64,000 nt of DNA from contig DATKVC010000022.1 in assembly GCA_035530275.1 (NCBI GenBank), positions 1-64,000 on the forward strand, read 5' to 3'. Made by a program: the position numbers and the translations under genes. The DNA is from CAIJMU01 sp035530275 (lineage in GTDB: Bacteria; Spirochaetota; Spirochaetia; Treponematales; Rectinemataceae). Below, in pieces: positions 23,760 to 32,350 of this stretch (position 1 is its first letter; the number at the start of each line of letters is the position of its first letter). Below the pieces are notes generated by a model. That model saw nothing but the letters and a program-made list of their open reading frames with translations, was not told the origin of the DNA and ran no database searches.

Positions 23760-23847
23760 CTGTCCGCTCGACGGACGTGCGGGGACGAGAATAGCCGAGA
23801 GCTTCGGGGCGGGTCAAGGGGAAAACGGCTGGCAAGAGCAGGCTTAA

Positions 23848-24492
23848 TTACTTCTTGCGCTTGGAATTGACAAAGCGTTGGAAGTCGCTGATGTTGCGGA
23901 CGACGATGCGGTCCGGGTAGATTTCGAGGCGGCGTTGGTTCGCGAAGTGGCCCAGTACTGTCTGCACCTCTGCGGCCGACATGCCGGCCCAATGGGCGAC
24001 ATCTTCCTGGGTGACCTTGAATTCGCGCTTTTCGCCATCGCTGTCGGAGCCTGCGACGGCGGCCTGGGTCTCGGCGAGCATAAGGAAGACGTCCGCGATT
24101 CTGGCCTGGGGCTCGTCGAGGGTGAGGATCATGAAGCGGCGCTTTTGGTCCCAAATGCGCTTGGTAAAGAGCTTGAGGAGCCTGAGGGCGATCTGAGGGT
24201 TGCCCATCATGAGCACTTCGAAATTGGCGCGGTTGAATTCGAGGACCTTCACGGTATCGACCGACTGGGCGGTGGCGGAACGGGGAGCCCCTTCGAGTAT
24301 GGCCATTTCGCCGAAGATTTCGGGCGGCTGGAGTATGTCGATGGTCTTTTCGATGTCACCGACGATCTTCGATATTTTCACGCGGCCGGCCTGGATGAGG
24401 TAGAAGCTGTCGCCGGGCTCGTATTCCGCGAAGATGATTTCGCCTGGGTGGAAGGTGCGGGCGAAACGCGTAAAGGAGGAGAGATCAGCCAT
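23848..24492 (-). CDS. Crp/Fnr-family transcriptional regulator
   Basis: A 214-residue protein. The cyclic-nucleotide-binding roll is seen in GEIIFAEYEPGDSFYLIQAG, then GEMAILEGAPRSATAQ (phosphate-binding cassette with Glu and Arg) and the dimer helix. A Crp-type winged helix follows at about 160-205 (VTQEDVAHWAGMSAAEVQTVL). It overlaps the preceding cNMP-TPR gene by 8 bp. Effector is unknown; the Arg-Ser-Ala-Thr in the cassette fits cAMP-like ligands. No Fe-S cysteines are present, so it is not an Fnr oxygen sensor. Confidence 0.88.
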   Translation of the reverse strand: MADLSSFTRFARTFHPGEIIFAEYEPGDSFYLIQAGRVKISKIVGDIEKTIDILQPPEIFGEMAILEGAPRSATAQSVDTVKVLEFNRANFEVLMMGNPQIALRLLKLFTKRIWDQKRRFMILTLDEPQARIADVFLMLAETQAAVAGSDSDGEKREFKVTQEDVAHWAGMSAAEVQTVLGHFANQRRLEIYPDRIVVRNISDFQRFVNSKRKK

Positions 24493-25525
24493 TTTGCCCC
24501 GCTTCCAGCCGCTTGAGGGCGCGCATGGCCTTGAGCCGCGGCGCCGCGTCCTCGTCTTGTTCCATCGTCAATATCTTTTTGTAAAATCCTTTGGCCCTTT
24601 CGGCATCGCCTTTCTTCTCCCAGGCCTGTCCGATGAAAAAGAGGATGTCGACGAGATCGGGGTGGCGGGGCGTGTTCTGCACGATTCCCGTGAAGTGCTT
24701 GATCGCGCCGTCGTAATCCCTGAGCATGAAAAGCGATCGGCCGATATCGTAGACGGCCTTCATGGTGTATTCGGGATCGTCGTTGGCTTCGAGTATCTTC
24801 TTGAAGCCGGAGAGGGCTTCCTTGTATTTTTCCTGGCTGAAGAGGCTCACGCTTTCGTAGTAGGCCTTCGCCGTTGTCGAAAGCTGCTCTCCCGGCTCCT
24901 TGGTTTCGCTCTCGGCGGCCGTCTTTTGGGTCGCGGCCCGCTGGGCCTTGTCGACGACCATCGGCGCGGGGCCCTTGCCGTCGCCGAATTTCTGAGCGCC
25001 GTTTTCGGCCGATTCGAGGTAATGGCTCGCCTCGGCGGCGAGGCTGCCCGTCGGGTAATAGGTCAGATACCGACTGAAGATGTAGCGAGCCTGGCTGTAT
25101 TGGCGATTCTTGAGGTAGTAGGTGCCTGTCGAAAAGAGGCCTGTTTCGGGGCTGAGGCTTTCGCCGTGCTCGAGGAGGTTTTCGACCTGCTTGTGGACGC
25201 GCCGGAGCTGATTGGAGAAGACCTTGAGCATCTTCATGATGATTCGGGTGTTCGCCTGGGAGAAAACCTCGAATTCGGGGACGGTGAAAACGAGGACGGT
25301 GGCGTCGGCCTGGACGACGGCGTTCTCCTCGCGGGGATACTTGCCGAGGGCGCTCTTGACGCCGAAGAACTCGCCGACCTGGACCATGTCGTGAAGGTCC
25401 TTGCCCGTTTCGATATCGTTGTAATTGAGGCTCACCCTCCCCGACTGGAGGATGAAGATACGGTCGCTCAGATCGCCTTGGAAGTAGATGACCGAGTTCG
25501 CCCTGTATGCTCCCGCTTTTGGCAT
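24485..25525 (-). CDS. cyclic-nucleotide-binding domain protein with TPR repeats
   Basis: A 346-residue protein when started at MPKAGAYRANSVIYFQGD (ATG at 25525, GGAG 7 nt upstream). Residues 1-125 form a cNMP-binding roll (GRVSLNY, GEFFGVKSALGKYPREENAV). About 140-340 is built of tetratricopeptide-like helices (YYLKNRQYSQARYIFSRYL, FSQEKYKEALSGFKKIL, LFMLRDYDGAIKHFTGI). No DNA-binding domain. Paired with the Crp-type gene it overlaps, it may be a cytoplasmic scaffold reading the same nucleotide. I recall such proteins mainly from spirochaetes. Confidence 0.82.
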   Translation of the reverse strand: MPKAGAYRANSVIYFQGDLSDRIFILQSGRVSLNYNDIETGKDLHDMVQVGEFFGVKSALGKYPREENAVVQADATVLVFTVPEFEVFSQANTRIIMKMLKVFSNQLRRVHKQVENLLEHGESLSPETGLFSTGTYYLKNRQYSQARYIFSRYLTYYPTGSLAAEASHYLESAENGAQKFGDGKGPAPMVVDKAQRAATQKTAAESETKEPGEQLSTTAKAYYESVSLFSQEKYKEALSGFKKILEANDDPEYTMKAVYDIGRSLFMLRDYDGAIKHFTGIVQNTPRHPDLVDILFFIGQAWEKKGDAERAKGFYKKILTMEQDEDAAPRLKAMRALKRLEAGQNG

Positions 25526-25686
25526 CAGCCAACTCCACCTTCGACACGCTGGCCGCTCGGTGCCTCGAGCGACTCTCTGCCTTTCTGCCGACAACGACGA
25601 TCGTCACGAAAATTCCGACGCGTCGCCGGCGGCTCCGGCTTCATCAGTCTAGTCGATGGCATCCAGCATTTCCAGTCGCCCGCCGA

Positions 25687-26916
25687 TCAGGGCTCGAAGG
25701 GCATGTAATCGAGTTTCTTGTCGAAGCCGATGGCCTTTCTAACATTTCTATACAGTGCCGCGGGGTTGCCCAGGACGAGGTAGTCGCGGCCGCCGATGGC
25801 GATTCGCGTGACGGGCCGATTCTCCTGCGCGAAGAGCCCGGCATAGCGGTCTTCGAGTCCGAGGAGGGGCCTGCCCCGATGGACGAGGAGCTCGAGGTCC
25901 TCCATCCGCGATTCGACGAGATTTTCGAAGGGGTCGTCGCGGCGGGCGCGGAACACGGCGATATCGGCGAGCTTGCCGCTTTCGATCGAGCCCGTCTCCT
26001 TGGCGATCCGGAAGGCCTTCGCCCCGTTGATCGTCACCATGTCGAAAAGGGTCTTGGCCGGAAGCTCTTCTCCGTAGATGTCGCGATAGGCCTGGCGGGC
26101 GCAGCGCATCTCCTCGAGGAGGTTGGCCGAGCCTGTATGGGTCGAGTCCGTTCCCAGCGCGACGTTGATGTCGGCCCTGAGGAGCTTTCGGATCTTGCAG
26201 GTGACGTTGAACATGAAGAGGTTCGACGCCGGGCACCAGGCGACGCTCGCGCCGGCCTTCTTGACCTTGCGGATATCCTCGTCCGAGAAGCCGATGCAAT
26301 GGATGAGGAGGTCGTGCTCGGTGAGGCAACCGGATCGTTCGAGCACTCCCACGCCGTCCTGCGATTCGGGGTCAAAGCCTTCTTCCAGATGGGTGATGAA
26401 GGGCCAGTCGCGCTCGACGGCCCATGTATGCTCGATTTCGATGCCGTCGCCCCATTTGAGGTCGAAAGATGAGCACTCGTGGGCGAGGCAGTATTCGCGG
26501 ATAACGCGGATCGGGAGCTTATCGATGAAAGGCTCATTGAATTGGTGGGGGAAATGGTCGTTGACGGTCGTGACGCCCGAGAAGAGGTTCTTCCAGGCTC
26601 CGAGGTGGTACATTTGCTCGATGGTGATGTTGGCGCGCTCGGCATAGACATCGGAGGCCTTGAGGTCAGCATCCCAGGGGCCCCAATTGACGTAAAAGGT
26701 GCCGGGCGCCGGTCCGACGCGGGGCGTGTAGTTGCCCCTGAGGTGGTCATGCACGTTGATGAGACCGGGATAGACGAAGGCCGGGCCGGTCGCGGCATTG
26801 ATGGCCGAAGGCCGGGCGAATCCCGCGAAGCGCTCGCCTTCCACTACCAGGGAGGATGAGGTCTTGATGCCCCGGGGCGTGACGATCGTCGCGCCGGTCA
26901 ATGCGAATGCATCCAC
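25687..26916 (-). CDS. amidohydrolase (cytosine deaminase / ATZ-TRZ-like)
   Basis: A protein of about 409 residues with the metal-dependent amidohydrolase motifs: PGLINVHDHLRGNY (HxH), a THLEEGFD strand, LLIHCIGFSDEDI (His) and GTDSTHTGSANLLEEM (catalytic Asp). The pattern is that of deaminases and chlorohydrolases acting on nucleobases or S-adenosylhomocysteine-like substrates, though the exact substrate cannot be told. GTG at 26916 has GGAGG 8 nt upstream and is preferred over the GTG two codons earlier, whose spacing is only 2 nt. Confidence 0.8.
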   Translation of the reverse strand: MDAFALTGATIVTPRGIKTSSSLVVEGERFAGFARPSAINAATGPAFVYPGLINVHDHLRGNYTPRVGPAPGTFYVNWGPWDADLKASDVYAERANITIEQMYHLGAWKNLFSGVTTVNDHFPHQFNEPFIDKLPIRVIREYCLAHECSSFDLKWGDGIEIEHTWAVERDWPFITHLEEGFDPESQDGVGVLERSGCLTEHDLLIHCIGFSDEDIRKVKKAGASVAWCPASNLFMFNVTCKIRKLLRADINVALGTDSTHTGSANLLEEMRCARQAYRDIYGEELPAKTLFDMVTINGAKAFRIAKETGSIESGKLADIAVFRARRDDPFENLVESRMEDLELLVHRGRPLLGLEDRYAGLFAQENRPVTRIAIGGRDYLVLGNPAALYRNVRKAIGFDKKLDYMPFEP

Positions 26917-27017
26917 GTTCACTCCCTCCGCCGATTCTTCTGCTCTTCCTAAGATTTTCGGCAGGACTGACGAAAATATATAGCCTCAGTCCTCCCGTCC
27001 CACCGGCGAGGCTTCGA

Positions 27018-27926
27018 TTAGTCTCCGCTTTTTCCGATGGCGAGGGCAACGGCCCCTAAAAGCCCCGCGTCTGCACCGAGTTCCGGTCTGACGACGAAGG
27101 CTTTTCGGGCCGACTGCTCACTGAGCCAGCCGAGATAGCCCTTGAGTTCGATGCCGACCAGTTCGGCGACCTCTTCGGCCAGACCGGGCCGCATGCCGAC
27201 TCCGCCTCCCAGGATGATGCGCTGGGGCGAGAGAATGCATGCAAAGGCGGCAAAGGCCCGGGCGAGATAGGCAGCCTCCATGCGCCATGCCGGATGACCC
27301 TCCGGAAGCTCCTCGGCCCGTTTGCCCCAGCGCGCGCCTATCGCCGGCCCCGAAGCGAGGCCTTCGAGGCATGCGCCATGGTAGGGGCAATAGCCGGAAT
27401 AGCCGTCGCCTTCGACCCGTGCAGGCTTGAAATGCCCGAGTTCGGGATGGGAGCTTCCGTGGACGATACTGCCACCCGAAACCACTCCGCCGCCGATGCC
27501 GGTGCCGACGGTGACATAGATGAAATCCGAAAGCCCCCGCCCGGCGCCCCAACGCCCCTCTCCCAGCGCCGCAGCGTTGACGTCGGTGTCGAAGGCCGCC
27601 TTGAGGCCGAGGGCTTCTCCCAGGGGGGTCGCGACGTCGGCATCTCGCCAGAGCGGCTTGGGGGTGGAGGTGACATGGCCCCAATCGAAGTGGTCTTTCC
27701 TGAGTTCGACCGGGCCGAAGCAGCCGATTCCGAGGGCCTCGGGGGCTCCGAATCGTTTGCCGGCCGCTGCGAGCACCTTCGCCGAACGGTCGATCGTTTC
27801 TTCAGGCGTCGTCGTCGCGATCGATTCCCGAAAGAGCAACTCCGGAAGGGCCAGCCCGGCATCATCCGTCTTCGCGAGGCCGAGCACGAATTTAGTCCCA
27901 CCCGCCTCGATGGCGGCGACTATCAT
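27018..27926 (-). CDS. ROK-family sugar kinase (fructokinase-like)
   Basis: A 302-residue ROK protein: AAIEAGGTKFVLGLA (phosphate 1), FDTDVNAAALGEGRWGAG (catalytic Asp region), VTVGTGIGGGVVSGG (phosphate 2) and the ROK zinc motif HPELGHFKPAR...CPYHGACLEGLASGPAI. The short form with GCFGPVEL resembles bacterial fructokinases/glucokinases of the Mak/ScrK-like ROK group. It phosphorylates a hexose in the cytoplasm. Its start overlaps the end of the GNAT gene by 4 bp, so the two are co-translated. Confidence 0.9.
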   Translation of the reverse strand: MIVAAIEAGGTKFVLGLAKTDDAGLALPELLFRESIATTTPEETIDRSAKVLAAAGKRFGAPEALGIGCFGPVELRKDHFDWGHVTSTPKPLWRDADVATPLGEALGLKAAFDTDVNAAALGEGRWGAGRGLSDFIYVTVGTGIGGGVVSGGSIVHGSSHPELGHFKPARVEGDGYSGYCPYHGACLEGLASGPAIGARWGKRAEELPEGHPAWRMEAAYLARAFAAFACILSPQRIILGGGVGMRPGLAEEVAELVGIELKGYLGWLSEQSARKAFVVRPELGADAGLLGAVALAIGKSGD

Positions 27927-28468
27927 GTCGTGCCCGTCTCCGCCGCGGCTCCGTCCTTGCTTTCGGTCGACGCCTCATCATCCTTGCCGGGCTCTTCCAT
28001 GATCTCGGGTTCGTGGATGGTCACATGCTTCGCGTAGATGTAATAGTCGTCATTCGATTCGTAGAAGCTTTCGATATGACCTATGAGGGTGAAGTCCCGT
28101 TCGAGGAGGAAGCCTTCGCCGACGGCGGATTCCTTCTTTCTCGACAATTCCACGCGGATGATGCCGTGGTCGGTCGAGTCGAGGATCTCCTCCTCGATCA
28201 GGTCTGCGAGACGCTGGCCGACACCCTTGCCGCGATAGATGGAATCGACGCAGAAAGCCCTGACATCCCAGGTGAATTCGGTTCCTTGTGTGCGCGCGAA
28301 GACGGCGAAGCCCGCCAAGACCCTGCCGTCGCGGAGTTCGACGACCGAACAAGGGTCGCCGGGTCTTTCGGCCCACGCGATCAGGGTTTCCTTGAGGATG
28401 TCGATTTCGATGTCTTTGAAGGCGCCCATGTCGCGGGCGAGTTCGATGTATTCGCGAATATCGGTCAC
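27923..28468 (-). CDS. GNAT-family N-acetyltransferase
   Basis: A protein of about 181 residues, starting at GTG 28468 (AAGGA 7 nt upstream; longer starts give an atypical N-terminus). The acetyl-CoA site is seen in AFCVDSIYRGKGVGQRLADLIEEEI (read in two parts: the V-x-x-x-x-RGKGVGQRL loop). A Glu/Asp-rich tail follows the fold. It precedes the ROK kinase in one operon. Acetylation target unknown. Confidence 0.8.
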   Translation of the reverse strand: MTDIREYIELARDMGAFKDIEIDILKETLIAWAERPGDPCSVVELRDGRVLAGFAVFARTQGTEFTWDVRAFCVDSIYRGKGVGQRLADLIEEEILDSTDHGIIRVELSRKKESAVGEGFLLERDFTLIGHIESFYESNDDYYIYAKHVTIHEPEIMEEPGKDDEASTESKDGAAAETGTT

Positions 28469-28593
28469 ATTTCTATCCTTAACGTTTTTCCGCGGTTTGG
28501 TCCGCTCGATCACCTGCGCAAGTTTACAACCACGCGGGGCAAGATACAACGTGGCGAATGGCGGCGACTTTGCCATCGGTCCGAAAATAGAAG

Positions 28594-28638
28594 AGCGGCC
28601 GCCCCGCGAGGATCTCCTTCCTCCGTGGGACGGCCGCT
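28594..28638 (-). terminator. candidate terminator of the PEGA protein gene
   Basis: On the minus strand AGCGGCCG (28638-28631) pairs with CGGCCGCT (28601-28594), a perfect 8-bp stem extended by CCC/GGG pairs, followed by TCTTCTATTTT. It lies 33 bp after the stop at 28671. Confidence 0.5.
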
Positions 28639-28670
28639 GCCACTCGTCGCGCTGCCTGACGGGTAGCTCC

Positions 28671-29930
28671 TTACTGGGCGCTGATGCCGAGGCTGGGTTG
28701 CAGGATCCAGTTCTTGCCGGGCTGCAGGTTAATGGAACTCTCCACTTTAAGTCCGCCGGAAAGAATCTTGAAAAGGTGGTTTCCCGGGGTAACAGCTCCC
28801 GTCCAGGTGTTGTTGCCTGACGGCGTCAGGAGATTTCCGTCGACGAACAATTCGAAGACGGCGATGGTCCTCCCCTGGCCCACGGTATTGCCCTTGCCTT
28901 CGGACTTGCCCCTAGTGTCATTCTGGCGTCCAAGCGCCAGCGATCCCACTTCGGGGTTGTAGAAGGCGGGAGGGATCGTGAAAGTGAAGGAAACGAGATT
29001 CTGCTGGAGGGAAACGGCGATCGTCTTGGGGCCGGCCAACTGGAAGGTTTCGCTGTAGTCGTTGAATCCCGCCGCCCTGATGACGATCGTGTAGGTTCCC
29101 GGCGGGAGGGCCGCGTTGTAGCTTCCCGTCCCTACCTGATTGCCGTTGAGGAAAATCACCGCGCCCGGAACGTTGGCTGCGCTTGCTTGGAACTGGAAGG
29201 ATTGCGCCTGGAGATAGGCCGATATGGTCTTGGGTCCGTTGAGGGTGAAATTTTCGCTGTAGTCGAGGAAGCCCGGGGCGCGGATCACGATGCTGTATTC
29301 GCCCGGCGGAAGCGCCGCGTTGTAGCTGCCCGAGGCAACCTGATTGCCGTTGAGGAAGATCATCGCGCCCTGGACATTCGCTGCGCCAACCTGAAGCTGG
29401 TAGTTTTGGGGCTGGAATCCCGGGGTGAGGACGACGGGGCCGTTGACGATCTGGACTTGCTGGCTCCACTCCATCATGCCAGGACTGCGGACCGTCACAT
29501 TGTAGGTGCCTGGCACAAGTTGAACTGAAACCGGTCCATATCCCTGCGACGATCCATTAATTATGACTTGTGAATTTGGAACGGATGTTCGTACAGTAAG
29601 CGAATAGGTCGATGCAGGCTGGGGCGCAGGTGCTGGTTGCGGCACATTGCCAGCTCCTATTGGCACGAGGTTGGCAGTTAACACGAAGCCAGCGGTGGGC
29701 AGGTTAACCATAATGTCAAAGGCTTGGTACCCTGGTTTCGTTATCTTTACCGGGAAGCTGCCGACGGGGAGTACGACCGTCAGATTTGGCGTTGTGGTTC
29801 CAACCATTCTGCCAGCCACAAGAACGCTCGCACCACTGGTATTGCAGAGAACAGTTAGAGCAGCCCGTTGAGCGAATAGAGCCGTGGAAGTGATAAATAG
29901 AGCCGCGAAGATTATCAGGAATCTTTTCAT
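28671..29930 (-). CDS. secreted PEGA-domain repeat protein
   Basis: A 419-residue exported protein. A signal peptide starts MKRFLIIFAALFITSTALFA with cleavage after AQ. The ATG at 29930 has AGGAGG 4 nt upstream. Four PEGA-type beta repeats follow (about 25-90, 110-180, 185-255, 260-325), with the hallmark LPPGEYSIVIRAPGF and LPPGTYTIVIRAAGF turns and FLNGNQVASGSYNAAL / FLNGNQVGTGSYNAAL units. The last two are nearly identical also at DNA level. PEGA domains are surface or periplasmic, common in Treponema and related bacteria, and probably bind cell-wall or surface components. Divergent from the next gene. Confidence 0.85.
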   Translation of the reverse strand: MKRFLIIFAALFITSTALFAQRAALTVLCNTSGASVLVAGRMVGTTTPNLTVVLPVGSFPVKITKPGYQAFDIMVNLPTAGFVLTANLVPIGAGNVPQPAPAPQPASTYSLTVRTSVPNSQVIINGSSQGYGPVSVQLVPGTYNVTVRSPGMMEWSQQVQIVNGPVVLTPGFQPQNYQLQVGAANVQGAMIFLNGNQVASGSYNAALPPGEYSIVIRAPGFLDYSENFTLNGPKTISAYLQAQSFQFQASAANVPGAVIFLNGNQVGTGSYNAALPPGTYTIVIRAAGFNDYSETFQLAGPKTIAVSLQQNLVSFTFTIPPAFYNPEVGSLALGRQNDTRGKSEGKGNTVGQGRTIAVFELFVDGNLLTPSGNNTWTGAVTPGNHLFKILSGGLKVESSINLQPGKNWILQPSLGISAQ

Positions 29931-30090
29931 GTTGCCTCCTGAGCGATAGCCAGCATACTTCTTCAATATATCGTCATTGAAATGCCGTTGCCAGCGGTTC
30001 CTAGCCGGAATACGGTATGCTTCTTCTTGAAATTTCTGAACATCGCACTATCTTTGTGTTACGGACCTGGGGAGCCCAAGGAGGACTTTG

Positions 30091-30759
30091 ATGAAGAAAT
30101 TTTTCGCACTGCTGGTCTTAGCTACGCTAATCACCGGAGGTGCATTTGGCCAATTGATGCTTGGAGTCACCGGCGATTTGCATATGGACACGCAGATGAG
30201 CGCCAGCGAAATTTCCGCCCAATTCAAAGATGGATCGAATATTTTCTATGGTCCATTTGCCGAAATCGCTTTTGGAAGACTTGGAATCGGCTTGGCAGGC
30301 ACCTACAAAGGTTGGAGCGATTACTATTTGGGTGATATGGTAACTTATGACGTTGCCGGATATTTTTCCTACCATTTATTTAAGGCGCGAGCCTTCTTGG
30401 ACCCATTCGGAGAGTTGGGATTTGGCTATATAGCAAATGACTATGCTTCTTCCAATCCCAGTAAGTCTATAGGTTATGCGGCATATAATCCCCTGAATGC
30501 CAGTATGTTCTGGTATGGAGCCCTTGGATTGGGGATCAATCTCGGTCCTATCGGTATTTTCGGAAAGATGTCCTACAACAATGCAATAAAACAGCAAATG
30601 GATATGGTTGATAGCTCTGGCAATACAGTGACAGATACCTCCACAGGTGTTGCCCTCAAAGTGCCGCCTTATGGGACCTTGAATCCGTCGACAGGTTATT
30701 GGAGTACAGACATTCCGGCAATGCGTTTTACACTTGGAGCCAAGCTCCTGCTCTTTTAG
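30091..30759 (+). CDS. outer-membrane beta-barrel-like protein
   Basis: A 222-residue protein with signal peptide MKKFFALLVLATLITGGAFG. The rest alternates hydrophobic and small polar residues with Gly/Tyr/Phe turns and ends in an aromatic strand (MRFTLGAKLLLF), the pattern of a small outer-membrane barrel. ATG 30091 has AAGGAGG 6 nt upstream. It is AT-richer than the surrounding genes. It is followed at once by an intrinsic terminator, so it is monocistronic. Specific function unknown. Confidence 0.7.
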   Translation: MKKFFALLVLATLITGGAFGQLMLGVTGDLHMDTQMSASEISAQFKDGSNIFYGPFAEIAFGRLGIGLAGTYKGWSDYYLGDMVTYDVAGYFSYHLFKARAFLDPFGELGFGYIANDYASSNPSKSIGYAAYNPLNASMFWYGALGLGINLGPIGIFGKMSYNNAIKQQMDMVDSSGNTVTDTSTGVALKVPPYGTLNPSTGYWSTDIPAMRFTLGAKLLLF

Positions 30760-30799
30760 ACAGAAATCTTAGAGTCGCTTCCGCCTAAATCCTGGCATG

Positions 30800-30840
30800 G
30801 CCGTCGCCGCGAAACCCGTCGCAGCGACGGCTTTCGTTTT
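30800..30840 (+). terminator. intrinsic terminator
   Basis: GCCGTCGC (30800-30807) and GCGACGGC (30824-30831) form an 8-bp stem followed by TTTCGTTTT; 41 bp after the barrel gene stop. Confidence 0.75.
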
Positions 30841-30882
30841 GAATGATGGACATGCCTTTCCATATCCTGAACCGCTTTCCCC

Positions 30883-30912
30883 TTGACGGCCCGCCAAAAG
30901 GCTGGATATATG
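30883..30912 (+). promoter_or_regulatory. candidate promoter of the lysine-fermentation operon
   Basis: TTGACG (30883-30888) and TATATG (30907-30912) are 18 bp apart, about 70 bp before kdd. The leader is too short for a lysine riboswitch and none is seen. Confidence 0.5.
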
Positions 30913-30981
30913 AATCGGGCGCGTTCTTGGCCGAGGTGTTGACCTGCCCTTCTGCCTGATCGCGGTCTTCAGGAGGATTTC

Positions 30982-32022
30982 GTGGCCCTGGGCAGCAAAT
31001 TTGGAACGCATCGCGTCATCGAGCCGGTAGGCGTGCTTCCGCAGACTGCCTTGCGGGTCAACAACGACATGTCCGTCGTGTGGGACAACGAAATCCTCGT
31101 CGATGTCATCGCCCTCAACATCGATTCGGCTTCTTTTACGCAGATCGAGGAAGAGGCCGGCGGCGATCTCGCGAAAATCGAGGCCAAAATACTGGAAATC
31201 GTCGCCTCCAGGGGCAAGCAGCAGAATCCGGTGACGGGTTCGGGCGGCATGCTCATCGGCAGGGTGGCCAAGATCGGCCAGGCCCTTAGGGATCGCGAAC
31301 TCCGCGTGGGCGATCGCATCGCTTCTCTCGTATCGCTCTCGCTCACCCCCCTCAAGATCAAGCGAATCATCAAGATACATCCCGAGATCGATCGAGTCGA
31401 GGTCGAGGCCCAGGCGATCCTTTTCGAGTCCGGCATCTACGCCAAGCTGCCCGAGGATATGGACGAGGGGCTGGCCCTTGCGGCCCTCGATGTCGCCGGA
31501 GCTCCGGCCCAGACGGCCAAGTTGGTCAAACCGGGCATGTCCGTCCTCGTGCTCGGAGCGGCCGGCAAATCGGGCGTGCTCTGCTGCTACGAGGCCATGA
31601 AGCGCGTCGGCCCGACCGGCCGCGTCATCGGGCTCATTCCCCAGGCTGGCCAGCGCAAATTGCTCGAGGAGCTTGGCGTCTGCCACGAAATCGTCGTGGC
31701 AGATGCCACCAAGCCCATCGAGGTCTTCGAGCGGGTGCTCGCCGCCAACCGGGGCTCGGAGGTCGATCTTTCCATCAATTGCGTGAATGTCCAGGGCACC
31801 GAAATGGCTTCGATTCTACCCGTCCGCGACGAGGGGACGGTCTACTTCTTCTCGATGGCGACGAGTTTCACCCGGGCGGCCCTCGGCGCCGAGGGCATCG
31901 GCAAGGATGTGACGATGGTGATCGGCAACGGCTACACGAAGGACCACGCCGAGATCACGCTCTGGGAACTCCGCGAGAATCCGAAGCTGAGGAGACTCTT
32001 CGAAGAACAATATGTGAAGTGA
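30982..32022 (+). CDS. kdd: L-erythro-3,5-diaminohexanoate dehydrogenase
   Basis: A 346-residue cytoplasmic enzyme that deaminates 3,5-diaminohexanoate oxidatively to 5-amino-3-oxohexanoate in lysine fermentation. The N-terminus GSKFGTHRVIEPVGVLPQ and the QNPVTGSGGMLIG segment are typical of Kdd. The nucleotide-binding fold shows VLVLGAAGKSGVLCCYEAMK. GTG start with AGGAGG 5 nt upstream. First gene of the kdd-kat-kce-kam operon; all later steps are encoded downstream. Length and motifs fit the family well. Confidence 0.92.
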   Translation: MALGSKFGTHRVIEPVGVLPQTALRVNNDMSVVWDNEILVDVIALNIDSASFTQIEEEAGGDLAKIEAKILEIVASRGKQQNPVTGSGGMLIGRVAKIGQALRDRELRVGDRIASLVSLSLTPLKIKRIIKIHPEIDRVEVEAQAILFESGIYAKLPEDMDEGLALAALDVAGAPAQTAKLVKPGMSVLVLGAAGKSGVLCCYEAMKRVGPTGRVIGLIPQAGQRKLLEELGVCHEIVVADATKPIEVFERVLAANRGSEVDLSINCVNVQGTEMASILPVRDEGTVYFFSMATSFTRAALGAEGIGKDVTMVIGNGYTKDHAEITLWELRENPKLRRLFEEQYVK

Positions 32023-32350
32023 GGCTTCGCCCACAGGCGAAGTCGAAAGGGCTAGTGGCGAGTCTCCTTCCGTCGTGACGACGGGCGGGAGACGGGGGCA
32101 GTCCGCTGGCCGGGATTTGAGCGTCGTCCGTCGGCGATCGAATCCTTCGGTAGTATGAAGAATCGCGGACGCGTCGCTTCGGCGCCACGTCCGCGCCAGG
32201 GGGCTCCCCGTCCCCTGCGCGACGAAGGCTATCTACCCGCGGCGCGGGCAGGATCGCCGGAGTCGGGTTTCGAGGAGGCCTGCGCCATGCGCTTCGCGCA
32301 TGGCGGGGCGGATGGACGAGACCATTCCTTCTCCTCGAGAGGACAGGCGT
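32023..32350. other. kdd-kat intergenic region with two hairpins
   Basis: This 328-bp gap inside the operon holds no recognised gene. CTTCGCC-CACA-GGCGAAG (32025-32042) lies right after the kdd stop without a T-run, and GCGGACG/CGTCCGC (32165-32194) forms a second stem. They may tune expression or RNA stability between kdd and the rest; no clear internal promoter was seen. Confidence 0.4.

Noticed and set aside
30841..30981. Lysine riboswitch before the lysine operon
   Set aside because: The leader is only about 70 nt and shows none of the multi-helix lysine aptamer.
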